Shown here piece by piece: positions 28,301-36,766 of a stretch of DNA of 64,000 bases. The stretch's first letter is position 1. Every line of letters begins with the position of its first letter. Origin of the DNA: JBBATK01 sp044224515 (GTDB taxonomy: Bacteria; Bacteroidota; Ignavibacteria; Kapaibacteriales; NICIL-2). The DNA lies in the NCBI GenBank assembly GCA_044224515.1, contig JBGAKH010000005.1:287730-351729 (forward strand), written 5' to 3'. The notes beneath the pieces are model-generated. The model saw nothing but the letters and a program-made list of their open reading frames with translations, was not told the origin of the DNA and ran no database searches. Made by a program: the position numbers and the translations under genes.

Positions 28301-31300
28301 TTGATGCTGTTGCAACAGCCAACATTATCAATGCAAATGTAACAAGCGCTAAACTTGCCGACAGTGCTGTAACTGACGCAAAAATTGCAAGCGGCATTAG
28401 CTACGCTAAACTGAGCGGAGCACCCAGCTCCTTGCCTCCAAGCGGTGCAGCCTCGGGAGATTTGAGCGGCAGTTATCCTGCACCCACCATTGCTGCCGGC
28501 GCGATCACCTCGTCAAAGCTCGCTGTCGATGCTGTTGCCACTGCCAACATCATCGATGCAAACGTGACGACTGTCAAGCTTGCTGACAGTGCGGTTACTG
28601 ATGCTAAAATTGCAAGTGGTATTAGCTACTCGAAACTAAGCGGAGCGCCTAGTTCACTACCACCGAGTGGTGCTGCGGGAGGAGATCTTAACGGTAGCTA
28701 TCCGAATCCAAGTGTTGCAAATGAAGCTATCACGACTGCTAAGTTGAAAGATAGCAGTGTGAGTACGACGAAGTTGATTGACGCCAGTGTGACGCAAGCG
28801 AAGCTCGCGGACAGTGCAGTGACGCAGTCTAAACTTGCCTCTAATAGTGTTGGAACGAACGCTGTGCTCGATGATGCTATAAGTACAGCGAAGTTGCAAA
28901 ACCAAAGTGTTACGAACATTAAACTGCGAGACAGCTCCGTAACGAGTTCTAAACTTGCAGATTCAGCGGTCACGGATTCCAAAGTTGCTTTCGGAATTAG
29001 CTATGCGAAACTGGCGGGGGCTCCCACCGCTCTGCCCCCAAGTGGTGCAGCCGCAGGAGATTTGACAGGTACCTATCCGGCGCCGCTCATAGCACCATTG
29101 GCGGTAGACAGCTCGAAGATTGCAAACAGTGCCGTGAGCACACTCAAGTTGCAGGACCGGAGTGTGACGACGGAAAAACTTGCCGATAGCTCAGTGACCA
29201 CGCAAACAATACGAAACGCTCAGGTCACCACTAGCAAACTTGCTGACAGCGCAGTCACCAGTTCGAAAATTGCCGATGGTCAGATATCGACCTCCAAGCT
29301 CGCCGATAGTGCAGTAACGAATGCCAAGCTGGCCTTTGGTATTGAATACTCAAAACTCTCAGGTGCACCGAGTTCGTTGCCTCCGAGTGGTGCAGCCGGC
29401 GGAGACCTTAGTGGTAGCTACCCGGCACCTCAAGTAGCTGTTGCGGCTATCACGACTGCCAAACTTGCGGACAGTGCCGTAACAACAGAAAAGATTCTGG
29501 ACGCACAGATCAGTTCCGCCAAGTTGGTAGATAGTGCAGTAACGACTGCAAAACTGAGAGATCAGAACGTCACGAACTCGAAGCTCGCCGATAACGCGGT
29601 GTCGACTTCAAAGCTTCTCGATTCAAGTGTAACAAGTGCAAAGTTGACTGATAGTTCTGTTACGAGCATCAAGCTGAGAAATCTTGGTGTAACGACTTCA
29701 AAGCTTGCGGACTCCGCCGTAACAAGCGCGAAGATTGCCAACCTAAGCGTAACTACAGTGAAGTTGGCGGATACGGCGGTTACGACATCCAAGATTGCCA
29801 ACCTCAATGTCACTACAGCGAAGCTCGCGGACAGCGCCGTAACGGATGCGAAAATTGCGAATGGAATAAGCTATTCAAAATTGTCGGGTGCTCCAAGTTC
29901 ACTCCCGCCGAGTGGAGCAGCAGGTGGCGATCTCAGCGGCACCTATCCTGCGCCGCTGGTAGCCGTTGGTGCAATAACCACATCAAAACTCGCCGACACC
30001 GCAGTGACAACGCAGAAACTACACGACGCTTCTGTCACTACTGCTAAGCTTGCAGACAATGCCGTCACTACAGTCAAGATCAACGATGCAAACATTACGA
30101 CTGCCAAGATTGCAGACAACGCTATAACAACAGTCAAGATCAGCGACACCAACGTCACCACCGCCAAGCTTGCAGACAATGCAGTAACTACTGCAAAGAT
30201 TAGCGATGCGAATGTCACCACCGTCAAGCTCGCAGACAATGCGGTAACAACTGTAAAGATTAGTGATGCGAATGTCACTACCGCCAAGCTTGCAGACAAT
30301 GCAGTAACTACTGTAAAGATTAGCGATGCAAATGTCACCAACGCCAAGCTTGCAGACAATGCAGTAACGACGACAAAGATCCTCGATGCAAGTGTGACCA
30401 CGGTGAAACTCGCCGACGGAGCTGTCAGCGACGCGAAGGTTGCAAACGGTATTAGCTATTCAAAACTCGTCGGTACGCCCACGTCATTGCCACCAAGCGG
30501 GGCGGCAGCCGGCGACCTGAGTGGCACGTATCCCGCACCCAATGTTGCAGTTGGCGCAATTACTACGAGCAAACTTGCAGATGCTTCTGTAAGCACTGCG
30601 AAAATCATAGACGCAAATGTCACTACTGCCAAGCTCGCTGATAACGCCGTGACAACAGCGAAGATCACCGACGCGAATGTCACCACAACCAAACTTGCCG
30701 ACAATGCAGTGACGACAGCGAAGATCACCGACGCGAATGTCACCACTGCCAAGCTTGTCGATAATGCAGTAACCACTGCGAAGATCACTGACGCAAACGT
30801 CACCACATCCAAACTCGCCGACAATGCAGTGACAACTGCAAAGATCACCGACGCGAATGTCACCACAGCCAAACTTGTAGACAATGCCGTTACTACTTTG
30901 AAGATCACTGACGCGAATGTGACCACATCGAAGCTTGCAGACAATGCCGTGACGACTATCAAAATTGCAGATGTGAACGTGACAAACTCAAAGATCGCCG
31001 ACGCCGCAGTGACCGATGCTAAAATTGCCAATGGTATTAGTTACAGCAAGCTTTCAGGTGCACCAAGTTCGCTACCGCCATCCGGAGCAGCCGGTGGGGA
31101 TCTCAGTGGAAGCTATCCGGCACCGGTCGTAGCCGCCAATGCCATTACCAGCGCAAAACTTGCCGATGCCGCTGTCACGACCCAGAAGATCAGTGACGCC
31201 AATGTGACGACAGCCAAGATTGCGGATGGCAATGTCACAACAGCCAAAATCGCAGATGCTGCTGTCACAACGCAAAAGATCAATGACGCCAATGTGACGA

Positions 31301-34300
31301 CTGCGAAGATTGCCGATGCAAATGTGACAACAGCCAAGCTCGCCGATGCTGCAGTAACAACACAGAAGATCAGTGACGCCAATGTGACGACGGTTAAGCT
31401 TGCCGATGCAAATGTGACAACAGCTAAGCTCGCCGATGCTGCAGTAACAACACAGAAGATCAGTGACGCCACTGTGACGACGGTTAAGCTTGCCGATGCG
31501 GCAGTAACAACCCAGAAGATTAGTGACGCCAACGTGACGACTGTCAAACTCGCCGACGCGTCCGTAACTGATGCTAAGGTTGCAAATGGTATTAGTTACT
31601 CCAAGCTTTCCGGAGCTCCTGCATCGTTACCTCCCTCAGGGACAGCTTCAGGAGATCTCAGTGGATCCTATCCTGCTCCTGTCGTCGCTGCGGGTGTGAT
31701 CAATACCGCAAAGTTGGCAGACAATGCAGTGACCACTGCGAAAATCACCGATGCAAATGTGACGACCACGAAGCTCGCCGATGCGAGTGTGACGACAGCG
31801 AAGCTGGCGGATAATGCAGTGACCACAGTGAAAATCACTGACGCGCATGTGACGACAGCGAAGCTCGCCGATGCGAGTGTGACGACAGCGAAGCTGGCGG
31901 ATAATGCAGTGACCACAGTGAAAATCACTGATGCACATGTGACGACAGCGAAGATCGCCGATGCGAATGTGACGACAGCGAAGCTGGCGGATAATGCAGT
32001 GACTACTGTGAAGATTGGCGATGCGAACGTCACCACAGCTAAGTTGGCTGACGCATCGGTGACCGATGCAAAGGTAGCAAGTGGTATAAGCTATGCTAAG
32101 CTGTCAGGTGCGCCAAGCTCTTTACCACCAAGTGGAGCAGCCGGTGGGGACCTCAGCGGAACCTATCCTGCACCGACTGTAGCGTCCGGTGCAATCGGCA
32201 CGTCCAAATTGGCGGATGCAGGTGTAACGACGCTCAAGATTGCTGACGCCAATGTCACGACAGTGAAACTTGCAGACAATGCCGTGACAACGGCAAAGAT
32301 TACGGATGCTCATGTAACCACTCCAAAGATTGCTGACGCGAGCGTAACCACTGCAAAACTTGCTGATGCCTCTGTTACGGATGCCAAAGTGGCAAATGGG
32401 ATCAGTTATTCGAAGTTATTGGGAGCTCCAACGTCGCTCCCGCCCAGCGGTGCTGCTAGTGGTGACTTGAGCGGAAGCTACCCGGCGCCTCAAGTTGCCG
32501 CCGGGGCTATAACGACAACTAAGATTGCTGATGCAGCGGTAAGCACGGTCAAGATCTCGGACGCAGCTGTTACAACGGTAAAACTTGCCGACAGTTCGGT
32601 TACCACGTCAAAGCTCAATAGAAGTGGTGCTTCTCTGGGACAAGTCTTGCAATGGACAGGAGCAGCTTGGGCACCGCAAGATCTCACGAGCTTGCACTAC
32701 TTTCAAGAGCAGCGAAGTCAGGCGGCCCCTAATGCATCAGTTCCTGTACACTCCCTGAGTGTATTTGGAGCAGATAGCCACCTTGACTTGGCGATGGTCC
32801 CAAAAGGTGATGGAGCGCTGCTCGCCGATGTGCCGGATGGGAGTTCTACTCATGGGAATAAACGGGGTACGAAGTCGGTAGATCTTCAACGATTCCGCAC
32901 CAATGCAACGGAAGTTGCCAGTGGTTCACTTGCATCGATTCTAGGTGGTAGTCGCAATACTGCGAGCGGTGTATCATCAGTCGTCGTTGGCGGCGAGCGT
33001 AACACCGCGAGCGGTGCGAATTCCTCCGTGTTGGGAGGAACCTTTAATCGTACGCTAGCGAATTCTTCAGTTGTCATGGGCGGCGATTCTAACATCGTGA
33101 TTAGCGGCATGTACAGCTCAATTTGCGGTGGCCTTCGTGATACCATTCAAGCGGACTATGCCTTCATCGGCTCCGGTGCCTACAATCGTGTGTCGAACTT
33201 ATGGGCGTCGATCGTTGCAGGGGCATATAACAAAAACAGTGGCACCGTTGCTTGTATTGTTGGTGGCAGCTTTAACACAGTAAGCGGTGATGGCTCTGCC
33301 ATCGTTGCAGGTGCCGCTAATACTGTCAGTTCTACTGAGTCAATGATAGGAGGTGGACAACAGAACATAGTCTCCCAAGCGTACTCGTTCATCGGTGCCG
33401 GAAATAACAACTCCGTAAGTGGAGCAAACTCTGTAGTGGTCGGCGGTGCTTTTAATTCTGTCAGTTCTGATGTTTCAATGGTAGGAAGCGGACAAGGGAA
33501 TCTAGTCTCGGGAGCGTACTCGTTCATCGGTTCCGGAACTCAGAATTACGTAAGTGGAGTAAATTCTGTGTCGGTCGGCGGTGCTTATAACAAAGCTACG
33601 CAATCGTTCACCACGATAGGAGGTGGTTCTAGCAATGTGGCGTCGGGACAATACGCAACTATCGCCGGCGGCAGGACCGACACTGCCAGTGCATTTGCCG
33701 CGACTGTAGGTGGTGGAGAGCTAAACATTGCGAGCCAAACGCATGCAACGATTGGGGGGGGCAAACAAAACCGTGCGACGGGAACATATTCCGGCGTTTT
33801 TGGCGGACAAAACAATCGAGCATCCGGTTCGTACTCGGTCGTCAGCGGTGGTCAAGATCAAACTTCTTTAGGGGATTATTCAGGTGCCCTAAGTGGAGTA
33901 GCTCATACGGTTTCCGGAATGGGTGCATGTATTGCCGGAGGCAATACGAACACGGCGAGTGGACAAACAACTTTTATCGGTGGAGGAAACTTTAATGTTG
34001 CAAGCGGAGTGGCAAGTAGTATACTAGGAGGAAACCAAAACTCGGTAGGAGGTGTCTTTGGTTCTATTTGCGGCGGGGCGCTGAATCACATTTCGAGCGT
34101 CTCGTACAGCGTTATTTGTGGGGGAGGCGCCGATACTGTCACAGGTGCAAATAGCTTTATAGGTGGGGGATATCTTAATCGAGTAAGGAATGCGTCGTCA
34201 AGTATTGTTGGGGGAATGAATAATATTATTGAGCAAAGCAGCTCTTTCATCGGCGGCGGGACAGGTAATGTGATCACAGGATCCATTGGTAGTTATTCAA

Positions 34301-35736
34301 CTATCTCCGGAGGCAGTAGTAACATAGTGACTGCCTCGCAATGCTTTATTGGCGGAGGCTTTGATAATCATACAGATGACTTAGGCACAGTCGTGTGCGG
34401 TGGATCTGCGAATAGAAGTGAAGCACAGGGCGGAAGTATTGTGGGTGGATACACCAACTATACGACCGGGTTGTTCTCCTTCGTTGGGTGTGGCACCTAC
34501 AACAGCGCTGCTGGAGATTTTTCGGTAGTAGCAGGTGGTAGTAATAACGTGGCTCATGGGGCTAACACGTTCATAGGAAGTGGTTTCAGTAATGCCACTT
34601 CTGGGTCCTATGCAGTCATAGGTGGAGGTGATCACAATACAGCGTCGGGCGATGCATCAACGGTGACCGGTGGCATTTCAAACACTGCGTCGGGCTCGCA
34701 AGCTTTTATTGGCGGTGGTTCGCAGAATATTGCATCAGGCGCAGGATCGGTGATAATGGGAGGCTTGGCAAATGTTTGCTCCGGTACTTACACAAGTTGT
34801 CTTAGTGGAAATGCAAACAGTGCATCAGGAGCTGGTTCAACTATCCTAGGTGGAATTGGCAATACCGCGAATGGTCTCTACAATCTCGTCTACGGTCAAG
34901 ATGTTGATCCAACGGTGGTAGAGAATTTTCGTTTCTATCTCTTCGATGAGGATGACATTGGAGCCTTGGGTATCAACCGCCAGGACATCGATTTTCCCAT
35001 TCATGTCGGTACGAACTCCGGAAATGGTAACGGTGCGTTTTTGACAGCCGGTGGTGTATGGACAAACGGGTCTTCTCGTAGCTTTAAAGATCGCTATACG
35101 ACTCTCGATAGCGCGGAGATGCTACGGAAAGTTCGAGAGCTCGATCTTCGCGGTTGGTGGTACAAGGAAACTCAAGAGTATCACATCGGTCCTTTCGCAG
35201 AAGACTTTCGCGAGAATTTTGGCACAGGCGTACTCGACAATGCAAACAGCGTTCGATATCTGGCTGCAACCGACGTCGCCGGTGTTGCACTCTACACAGG
35301 TCAACAACTGATCAAGCGCACTGATTTACAACAAGAGCGCATCGCACTCCTCGAAGCACAAAATGCTGTCCTCGAAGAACGTCTGTCACGTCTTGAGAGT
35401 CGAGATGCAAATCCGACGGAACACACGCCGGCGCCTGTTCCTGAACTCACAGCAGACCGAATCGGACCAAGCTCAGTGCGTATTGTTTCAGTCGTTCCGG
35501 ATCCGGCATCTACGCGCATCCTTGTTCGTTTCCACACGGATATCGCTACTGCAGTCAATCTTCGCGTGCTTGATGGTACGGGAGGAATGAAGTCTCTTGT
35601 GATGTCCAACGTGCAACTCAATGCAAGCGAATACGAAGTTGAAGTCAGCGTGCAAGACTATACAAGTGGCTGGTATGTCGTTCAACTTGAAAGCTCGCTC
35701 GGTTCAGCACAACGCTTGTTTCACGTCGTACACTAA
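25345..35736 (+). CDS. Giant repetitive surface fibre with S74-type chaperone and T9SS tail
   Basis: 3463 residues. The ATG at 25345 is chosen for the signal peptide MKHFLLAVLLSLCCTSLFAA. Residues about 20-125 are the beta-sandwich common at the N-terminus of Bacteroidota fibre proteins (PRILSYQGLL, APYALRAAHA). Residues about 215-2420 are repeats: some 21 modules of PPSGAAGGDLSGTYPAP type, alternating with 10-residue units such as VTTAKLADNA. Residues about 2515-3180 are beta-roll repeats of about 14-17 residues (ASG..S.IGGG..N) like the heads of YadA-type trimeric adhesins. At about residue 3239 SSRSFKDRY opens a Peptidase_S74-like intramolecular chaperone domain (YHIGPFAEDFRENFGTG). A coiled coil (QQERIALLEAQNAVLEERLS) and a T9SS sorting domain (VVPDPASTRILVRFH ... 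LFHVVH) follow. It is probably a homotrimeric adhesin or fibre displayed on the cell surface. It is first in an operon with the next two genes. Confidence 0.85.
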   Translation: MKHFLLAVLLSLCCTSLFAAEPRILSYQGLLMTGAKEPVSDGTYTVTFALYDIANGGTALWTETQSVITTQGVFDAYLGSVSPLNLSFDKQYYLGISLEPNTEMNPRILLAAAPYALRAAHATVAESLSPTSSGAVRSINSRQGDIVIKGSGSTTVTTKGDTIEVVSTEGGLRQITSPEGSIVVSNPSGPTTGLDIKDGAVTAAKLAAGVIPNSLPPGGAAGGDLSGTYPAPSVANAAITNAKLADNSVGNTKLQDASVSTAKVADSAITDEKLAHGISYSKLKGAPTSFAPSGAAGGDLSGSYPAPTIAKGAVTTSKIADANVTTEKLVDGSVTDSKIAAGLNYNKLIGAPTSLPPNGAASGDLSGNYPSPVVAAGAITNSKLAVDAVSSQNLINGSVNAAKLADTAVTDAKVAHGISYSKLSGAPTSLPPTGAAGGDLTGSYPAPSVAAGAITSAKLANNAVATANLGDASVTTIKIADASVTDAKLANGISYSKLSGAPSSLPPSGAAAGDLTGTYPAPTVASGAITNAKLANNAVATANIIDANVTNSKLADGAVTDAKLANGISYSKLSGAPTSLPPSGAAAGDLTGTYPAPTVAAGAITNAKLANNAVATTNIIDANVTNSKLADGAVTDAKLANGISYSKLSGAPTSLPPSGAAAGDLTGNYPAPTVAAGAITTAKLANNAVATANIIDANVTNSKLADGAVTDAKLANGISYSKLSGAPTSLPPSGAAAGDLSGNYPAPTVAAGAITSSKLAIDAVATANIINANVTSAKLADSAVTDAKIASGISYAKLSGAPSSLPPSGAASGDLTGSYPAPTVAAGAITSSKLAVDAVATANIINANVTSAKLADSAVTDAKIASGISYAKLSGAPGSLPPSGAASGDLTGSYPAPTVAAGAITSSKLAVDAVATANIINANVTSAKLADSAVTDAKLASGISYAKLSGAPSSLPPSGAASGDLTGSYPAPTVAAGAITSSKLAVDAVATANIINANVTSAKLADSAVTDAKIASGISYAKLSGAPSSLPPSGAASGDLSGSYPAPTIAAGAITSSKLAVDAVATANIIDANVTTVKLADSAVTDAKIASGISYSKLSGAPSSLPPSGAAGGDLNGSYPNPSVANEAITTAKLKDSSVSTTKLIDASVTQAKLADSAVTQSKLASNSVGTNAVLDDAISTAKLQNQSVTNIKLRDSSVTSSKLADSAVTDSKVAFGISYAKLAGAPTALPPSGAAAGDLTGTYPAPLIAPLAVDSSKIANSAVSTLKLQDRSVTTEKLADSSVTTQTIRNAQVTTSKLADSAVTSSKIADGQISTSKLADSAVTNAKLAFGIEYSKLSGAPSSLPPSGAAGGDLSGSYPAPQVAVAAITTAKLADSAVTTEKILDAQISSAKLVDSAVTTAKLRDQNVTNSKLADNAVSTSKLLDSSVTSAKLTDSSVTSIKLRNLGVTTSKLADSAVTSAKIANLSVTTVKLADTAVTTSKIANLNVTTAKLADSAVTDAKIANGISYSKLSGAPSSLPPSGAAGGDLSGTYPAPLVAVGAITTSKLADTAVTTQKLHDASVTTAKLADNAVTTVKINDANITTAKIADNAITTVKISDTNVTTAKLADNAVTTAKISDANVTTVKLADNAVTTVKISDANVTTAKLADNAVTTVKISDANVTNAKLADNAVTTTKILDASVTTVKLADGAVSDAKVANGISYSKLVGTPTSLPPSGAAAGDLSGTYPAPNVAVGAITTSKLADASVSTAKIIDANVTTAKLADNAVTTAKITDANVTTTKLADNAVTTAKITDANVTTAKLVDNAVTTAKITDANVTTSKLADNAVTTAKITDANVTTAKLVDNAVTTLKITDANVTTSKLADNAVTTIKIADVNVTNSKIADAAVTDAKIANGISYSKLSGAPSSLPPSGAAGGDLSGSYPAPVVAANAITSAKLADAAVTTQKISDANVTTAKIADGNVTTAKIADAAVTTQKINDANVTTAKIADANVTTAKLADAAVTTQKISDANVTTVKLADANVTTAKLADAAVTTQKISDATVTTVKLADAAVTTQKISDANVTTVKLADASVTDAKVANGISYSKLSGAPASLPPSGTASGDLSGSYPAPVVAAGVINTAKLADNAVTTAKITDANVTTTKLADASVTTAKLADNAVTTVKITDAHVTTAKLADASVTTAKLADNAVTTVKITDAHVTTAKIADANVTTAKLADNAVTTVKIGDANVTTAKLADASVTDAKVASGISYAKLSGAPSSLPPSGAAGGDLSGTYPAPTVASGAIGTSKLADAGVTTLKIADANVTTVKLADNAVTTAKITDAHVTTPKIADASVTTAKLADASVTDAKVANGISYSKLLGAPTSLPPSGAASGDLSGSYPAPQVAAGAITTTKIADAAVSTVKISDAAVTTVKLADSSVTTSKLNRSGASLGQVLQWTGAAWAPQDLTSLHYFQEQRSQAAPNASVPVHSLSVFGADSHLDLAMVPKGDGALLADVPDGSSTHGNKRGTKSVDLQRFRTNATEVASGSLASILGGSRNTASGVSSVVVGGERNTASGANSSVLGGTFNRTLANSSVVMGGDSNIVISGMYSSICGGLRDTIQADYAFIGSGAYNRVSNLWASIVAGAYNKNSGTVACIVGGSFNTVSGDGSAIVAGAANTVSSTESMIGGGQQNIVSQAYSFIGAGNNNSVSGANSVVVGGAFNSVSSDVSMVGSGQGNLVSGAYSFIGSGTQNYVSGVNSVSVGGAYNKATQSFTTIGGGSSNVASGQYATIAGGRTDTASAFAATVGGGELNIASQTHATIGGGKQNRATGTYSGVFGGQNNRASGSYSVVSGGQDQTSLGDYSGALSGVAHTVSGMGACIAGGNTNTASGQTTFIGGGNFNVASGVASSILGGNQNSVGGVFGSICGGALNHISSVSYSVICGGGADTVTGANSFIGGGYLNRVRNASSSIVGGMNNIIEQSSSFIGGGTGNVITGSIGSYSTISGGSSNIVTASQCFIGGGFDNHTDDLGTVVCGGSANRSEAQGGSIVGGYTNYTTGLFSFVGCGTYNSAAGDFSVVAGGSNNVAHGANTFIGSGFSNATSGSYAVIGGGDHNTASGDASTVTGGISNTASGSQAFIGGGSQNIASGAGSVIMGGLANVCSGTYTSCLSGNANSASGAGSTILGGIGNTANGLYNLVYGQDVDPTVVENFRFYLFDEDDIGALGINRQDIDFPIHVGTNSGNGNGAFLTAGGVWTNGSSRSFKDRYTTLDSAEMLRKVRELDLRGWWYKETQEYHIGPFAEDFRENFGTGVLDNANSVRYLAATDVAGVALYTGQQLIKRTDLQQERIALLEAQNAVLEERLSRLESRDANPTEHTPAPVPELTADRIGPSSVRIVSVVPDPASTRILVRFHTDIATAVNLRVLDGTGGMKSLVMSNVQLNASEYEVEVSVQDYTSGWYVVQLESSLGSAQRLFHVVH
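26371..28620 (+). repeat. Ten tandem 225-bp repeats inside the fibre gene
   Basis: The start of the SYSKLSGAP module recurs at 26371, 26596, 26821, 27046, 27271, 27496, 27721, 27946, 28171, 28396 and 28621, exactly 225 bp (75 codons) apart. Copies from about 26990 to 27540, and from 27600 to 28480, are nearly identical at DNA level within each group. This suggests recent amplification and a risk of slippage or assembly collapse. Confidence 0.9.
30001..32600 (+). repeat. 30/60-bp tandem repeats inside the fibre gene
   Basis: Ten-codon units of the type VTTAKLADNA / VTTAKITDAN alternate. The DNA therefore has a 60-bp period, very regular at 30061-30420, 30601-30960 and 31741-32040, interrupted by PPSGAA modules. 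They encode the shaft-like part of the fibre. Confidence 0.85.
32900..34890 (+). repeat. Degenerate beta-roll (YadA-like) repeat region in the fibre gene
   Basis: Roughly forty units of 14-17 codons with the consensus N.ASG..S.IGGG. The DNA is diverged between units while the protein pattern is kept, in contrast to the near-identical 225-bp array upstream. Confidence 0.75.
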
Positions 35737-35752
35737 TGGCTGAGGCACATTC

Positions 35753-36766
35753 ATGAATTGCTTCCATATACGTCGTCTCATGACCGGCGCTTCGTCGTCA
35801 CTGCAAGTTTGGACCAGACATGCTTTGATACGCGAAGCACAGCGTACGCCATCCGGCTACAGATGCGCAATTGCCTGTTTGTTCCTGATTGTTCTTGTCG
35901 GAGGAAGCAGTGTACTCCGCTCACAGGATACCATAGCGCGTTCAGTCTTGGGTAGCGGCGCTGCCCTGGTGAACTCGGCTTCGCATAGTATGCATGCAAC
36001 TGTCGGACAAACCGTTATTGGTCGGATGATAAGTCCAACGAATCGTCAGAACCTGGGCTTTTGGTACACCATACAAACCCGATTGGATGCGGATCGCTTC
36101 AGCGCTCTCGTTGTGCTTCCCAATTCACATGCAGCTCCTGGCGATACCGTTCGTATTCCTCTGCTCTTGCAGCAATCAAAGAGTCTGTTGCAATCCGGGG
36201 CTCGCACCTTTCGCGCTACTATTCGTTTTAATGCAACCCTGCTGGAACCACTTGATCACAGTATCTATACGCGAGTGAACGATACCGGCTGGGTGCGTGT
36301 TAGTGGCAGTGTGAGCGATAGTGCTCAGGTACTGGCACAGGTGGATTTTATCGCAAAGCTTGGAAACAATGAAAGCACCGACATGACGATCGAGAATTTT
36401 CAGTTTACCGAAACCGCAGTCGTTAGAACTGTCTCAAAACACGGAGTGTTCAGCTTGGACGGAGTGTGCCGCGAGAATGGAGAGATCCGCCTTATCAAAA
36501 TTGTTCAGCCTACATCGCTGCAAATGTATCCCAACCCCGCCTCCGTGCACGCTGAGCTGCGAGCATATCTAACAGAGCGAGGCGAAACTCAGATCAAGTT
36601 GATTGATGAGCGTGGAATCACTGTTGCAGTCTTCTTCGACGAAGCTGCGCTTCCGGGTGCTCTGGCTAAAGCGGTCGATTTCGCTTTGATACCAAGCGGT
36701 TCATACTATTTGATTATGCGCACCCCAAATGAAATGTTCAGTCAGAAACTCATTATACAAAAGTGA
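35753..36766 (+). CDS. T9SS-sorted protein with cohesin-like domain
   Basis: 337 residues from the ATG at 35753, with a GAGG ribosome site 8 bases upstream and only 16 bp after the fibre stop. The signal sequence is atypical: the hydrophobic core (IACLFLIVLVGGSSVL) begins only at about residue 40, so the true start may lie downstream at a non-ATG codon. After it comes a motif often seen in T9SS cargo (LGSGAALVN, ATVGQTVIG, LGFWYTIQT). Residues about 115-235 look like a cohesin-type beta sandwich (HAAPGDTVRIPLLL, FRATIRFNATLLEP). The C-terminus is a type A sorting domain (LQMYPNPASVHAELRAY, then GSYYLIMR and KLIIQK). It could bind a dockerin-like partner or the fibre; that is inference. The stop overlaps the next gene's start (TGATG). 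Confidence 0.75.
   Translation: MNCFHIRRLMTGASSSLQVWTRHALIREAQRTPSGYRCAIACLFLIVLVGGSSVLRSQDTIARSVLGSGAALVNSASHSMHATVGQTVIGRMISPTNRQNLGFWYTIQTRLDADRFSALVVLPNSHAAPGDTVRIPLLLQQSKSLLQSGARTFRATIRFNATLLEPLDHSIYTRVNDTGWVRVSGSVSDSAQVLAQVDFIAKLGNNESTDMTIENFQFTETAVVRTVSKHGVFSLDGVCRENGEIRLIKIVQPTSLQMYPNPASVHAELRAYLTERGETQIKLIDERGITVAVFFDEAALPGALAKAVDFALIPSGSYYLIMRTPNEMFSQKLIIQK

Noticed and set aside
29943..32036. Long minus-strand open frames inside the fibre gene (for example 30456-31031, 191 codons)
   Set aside because: They mirror the 30/60-bp repeats, giving low-complexity VVTFASVIFAVVTALSAS-type translations. The plus-strand frame is continuous for 3463 codons and explains the region.
30001..32600. 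Regular 60-bp repeats as a possible CRISPR array
   Set aside because: There is no repeat/spacer division; the whole unit is repeated and translated in one continuous frame, and no cas genes are present.
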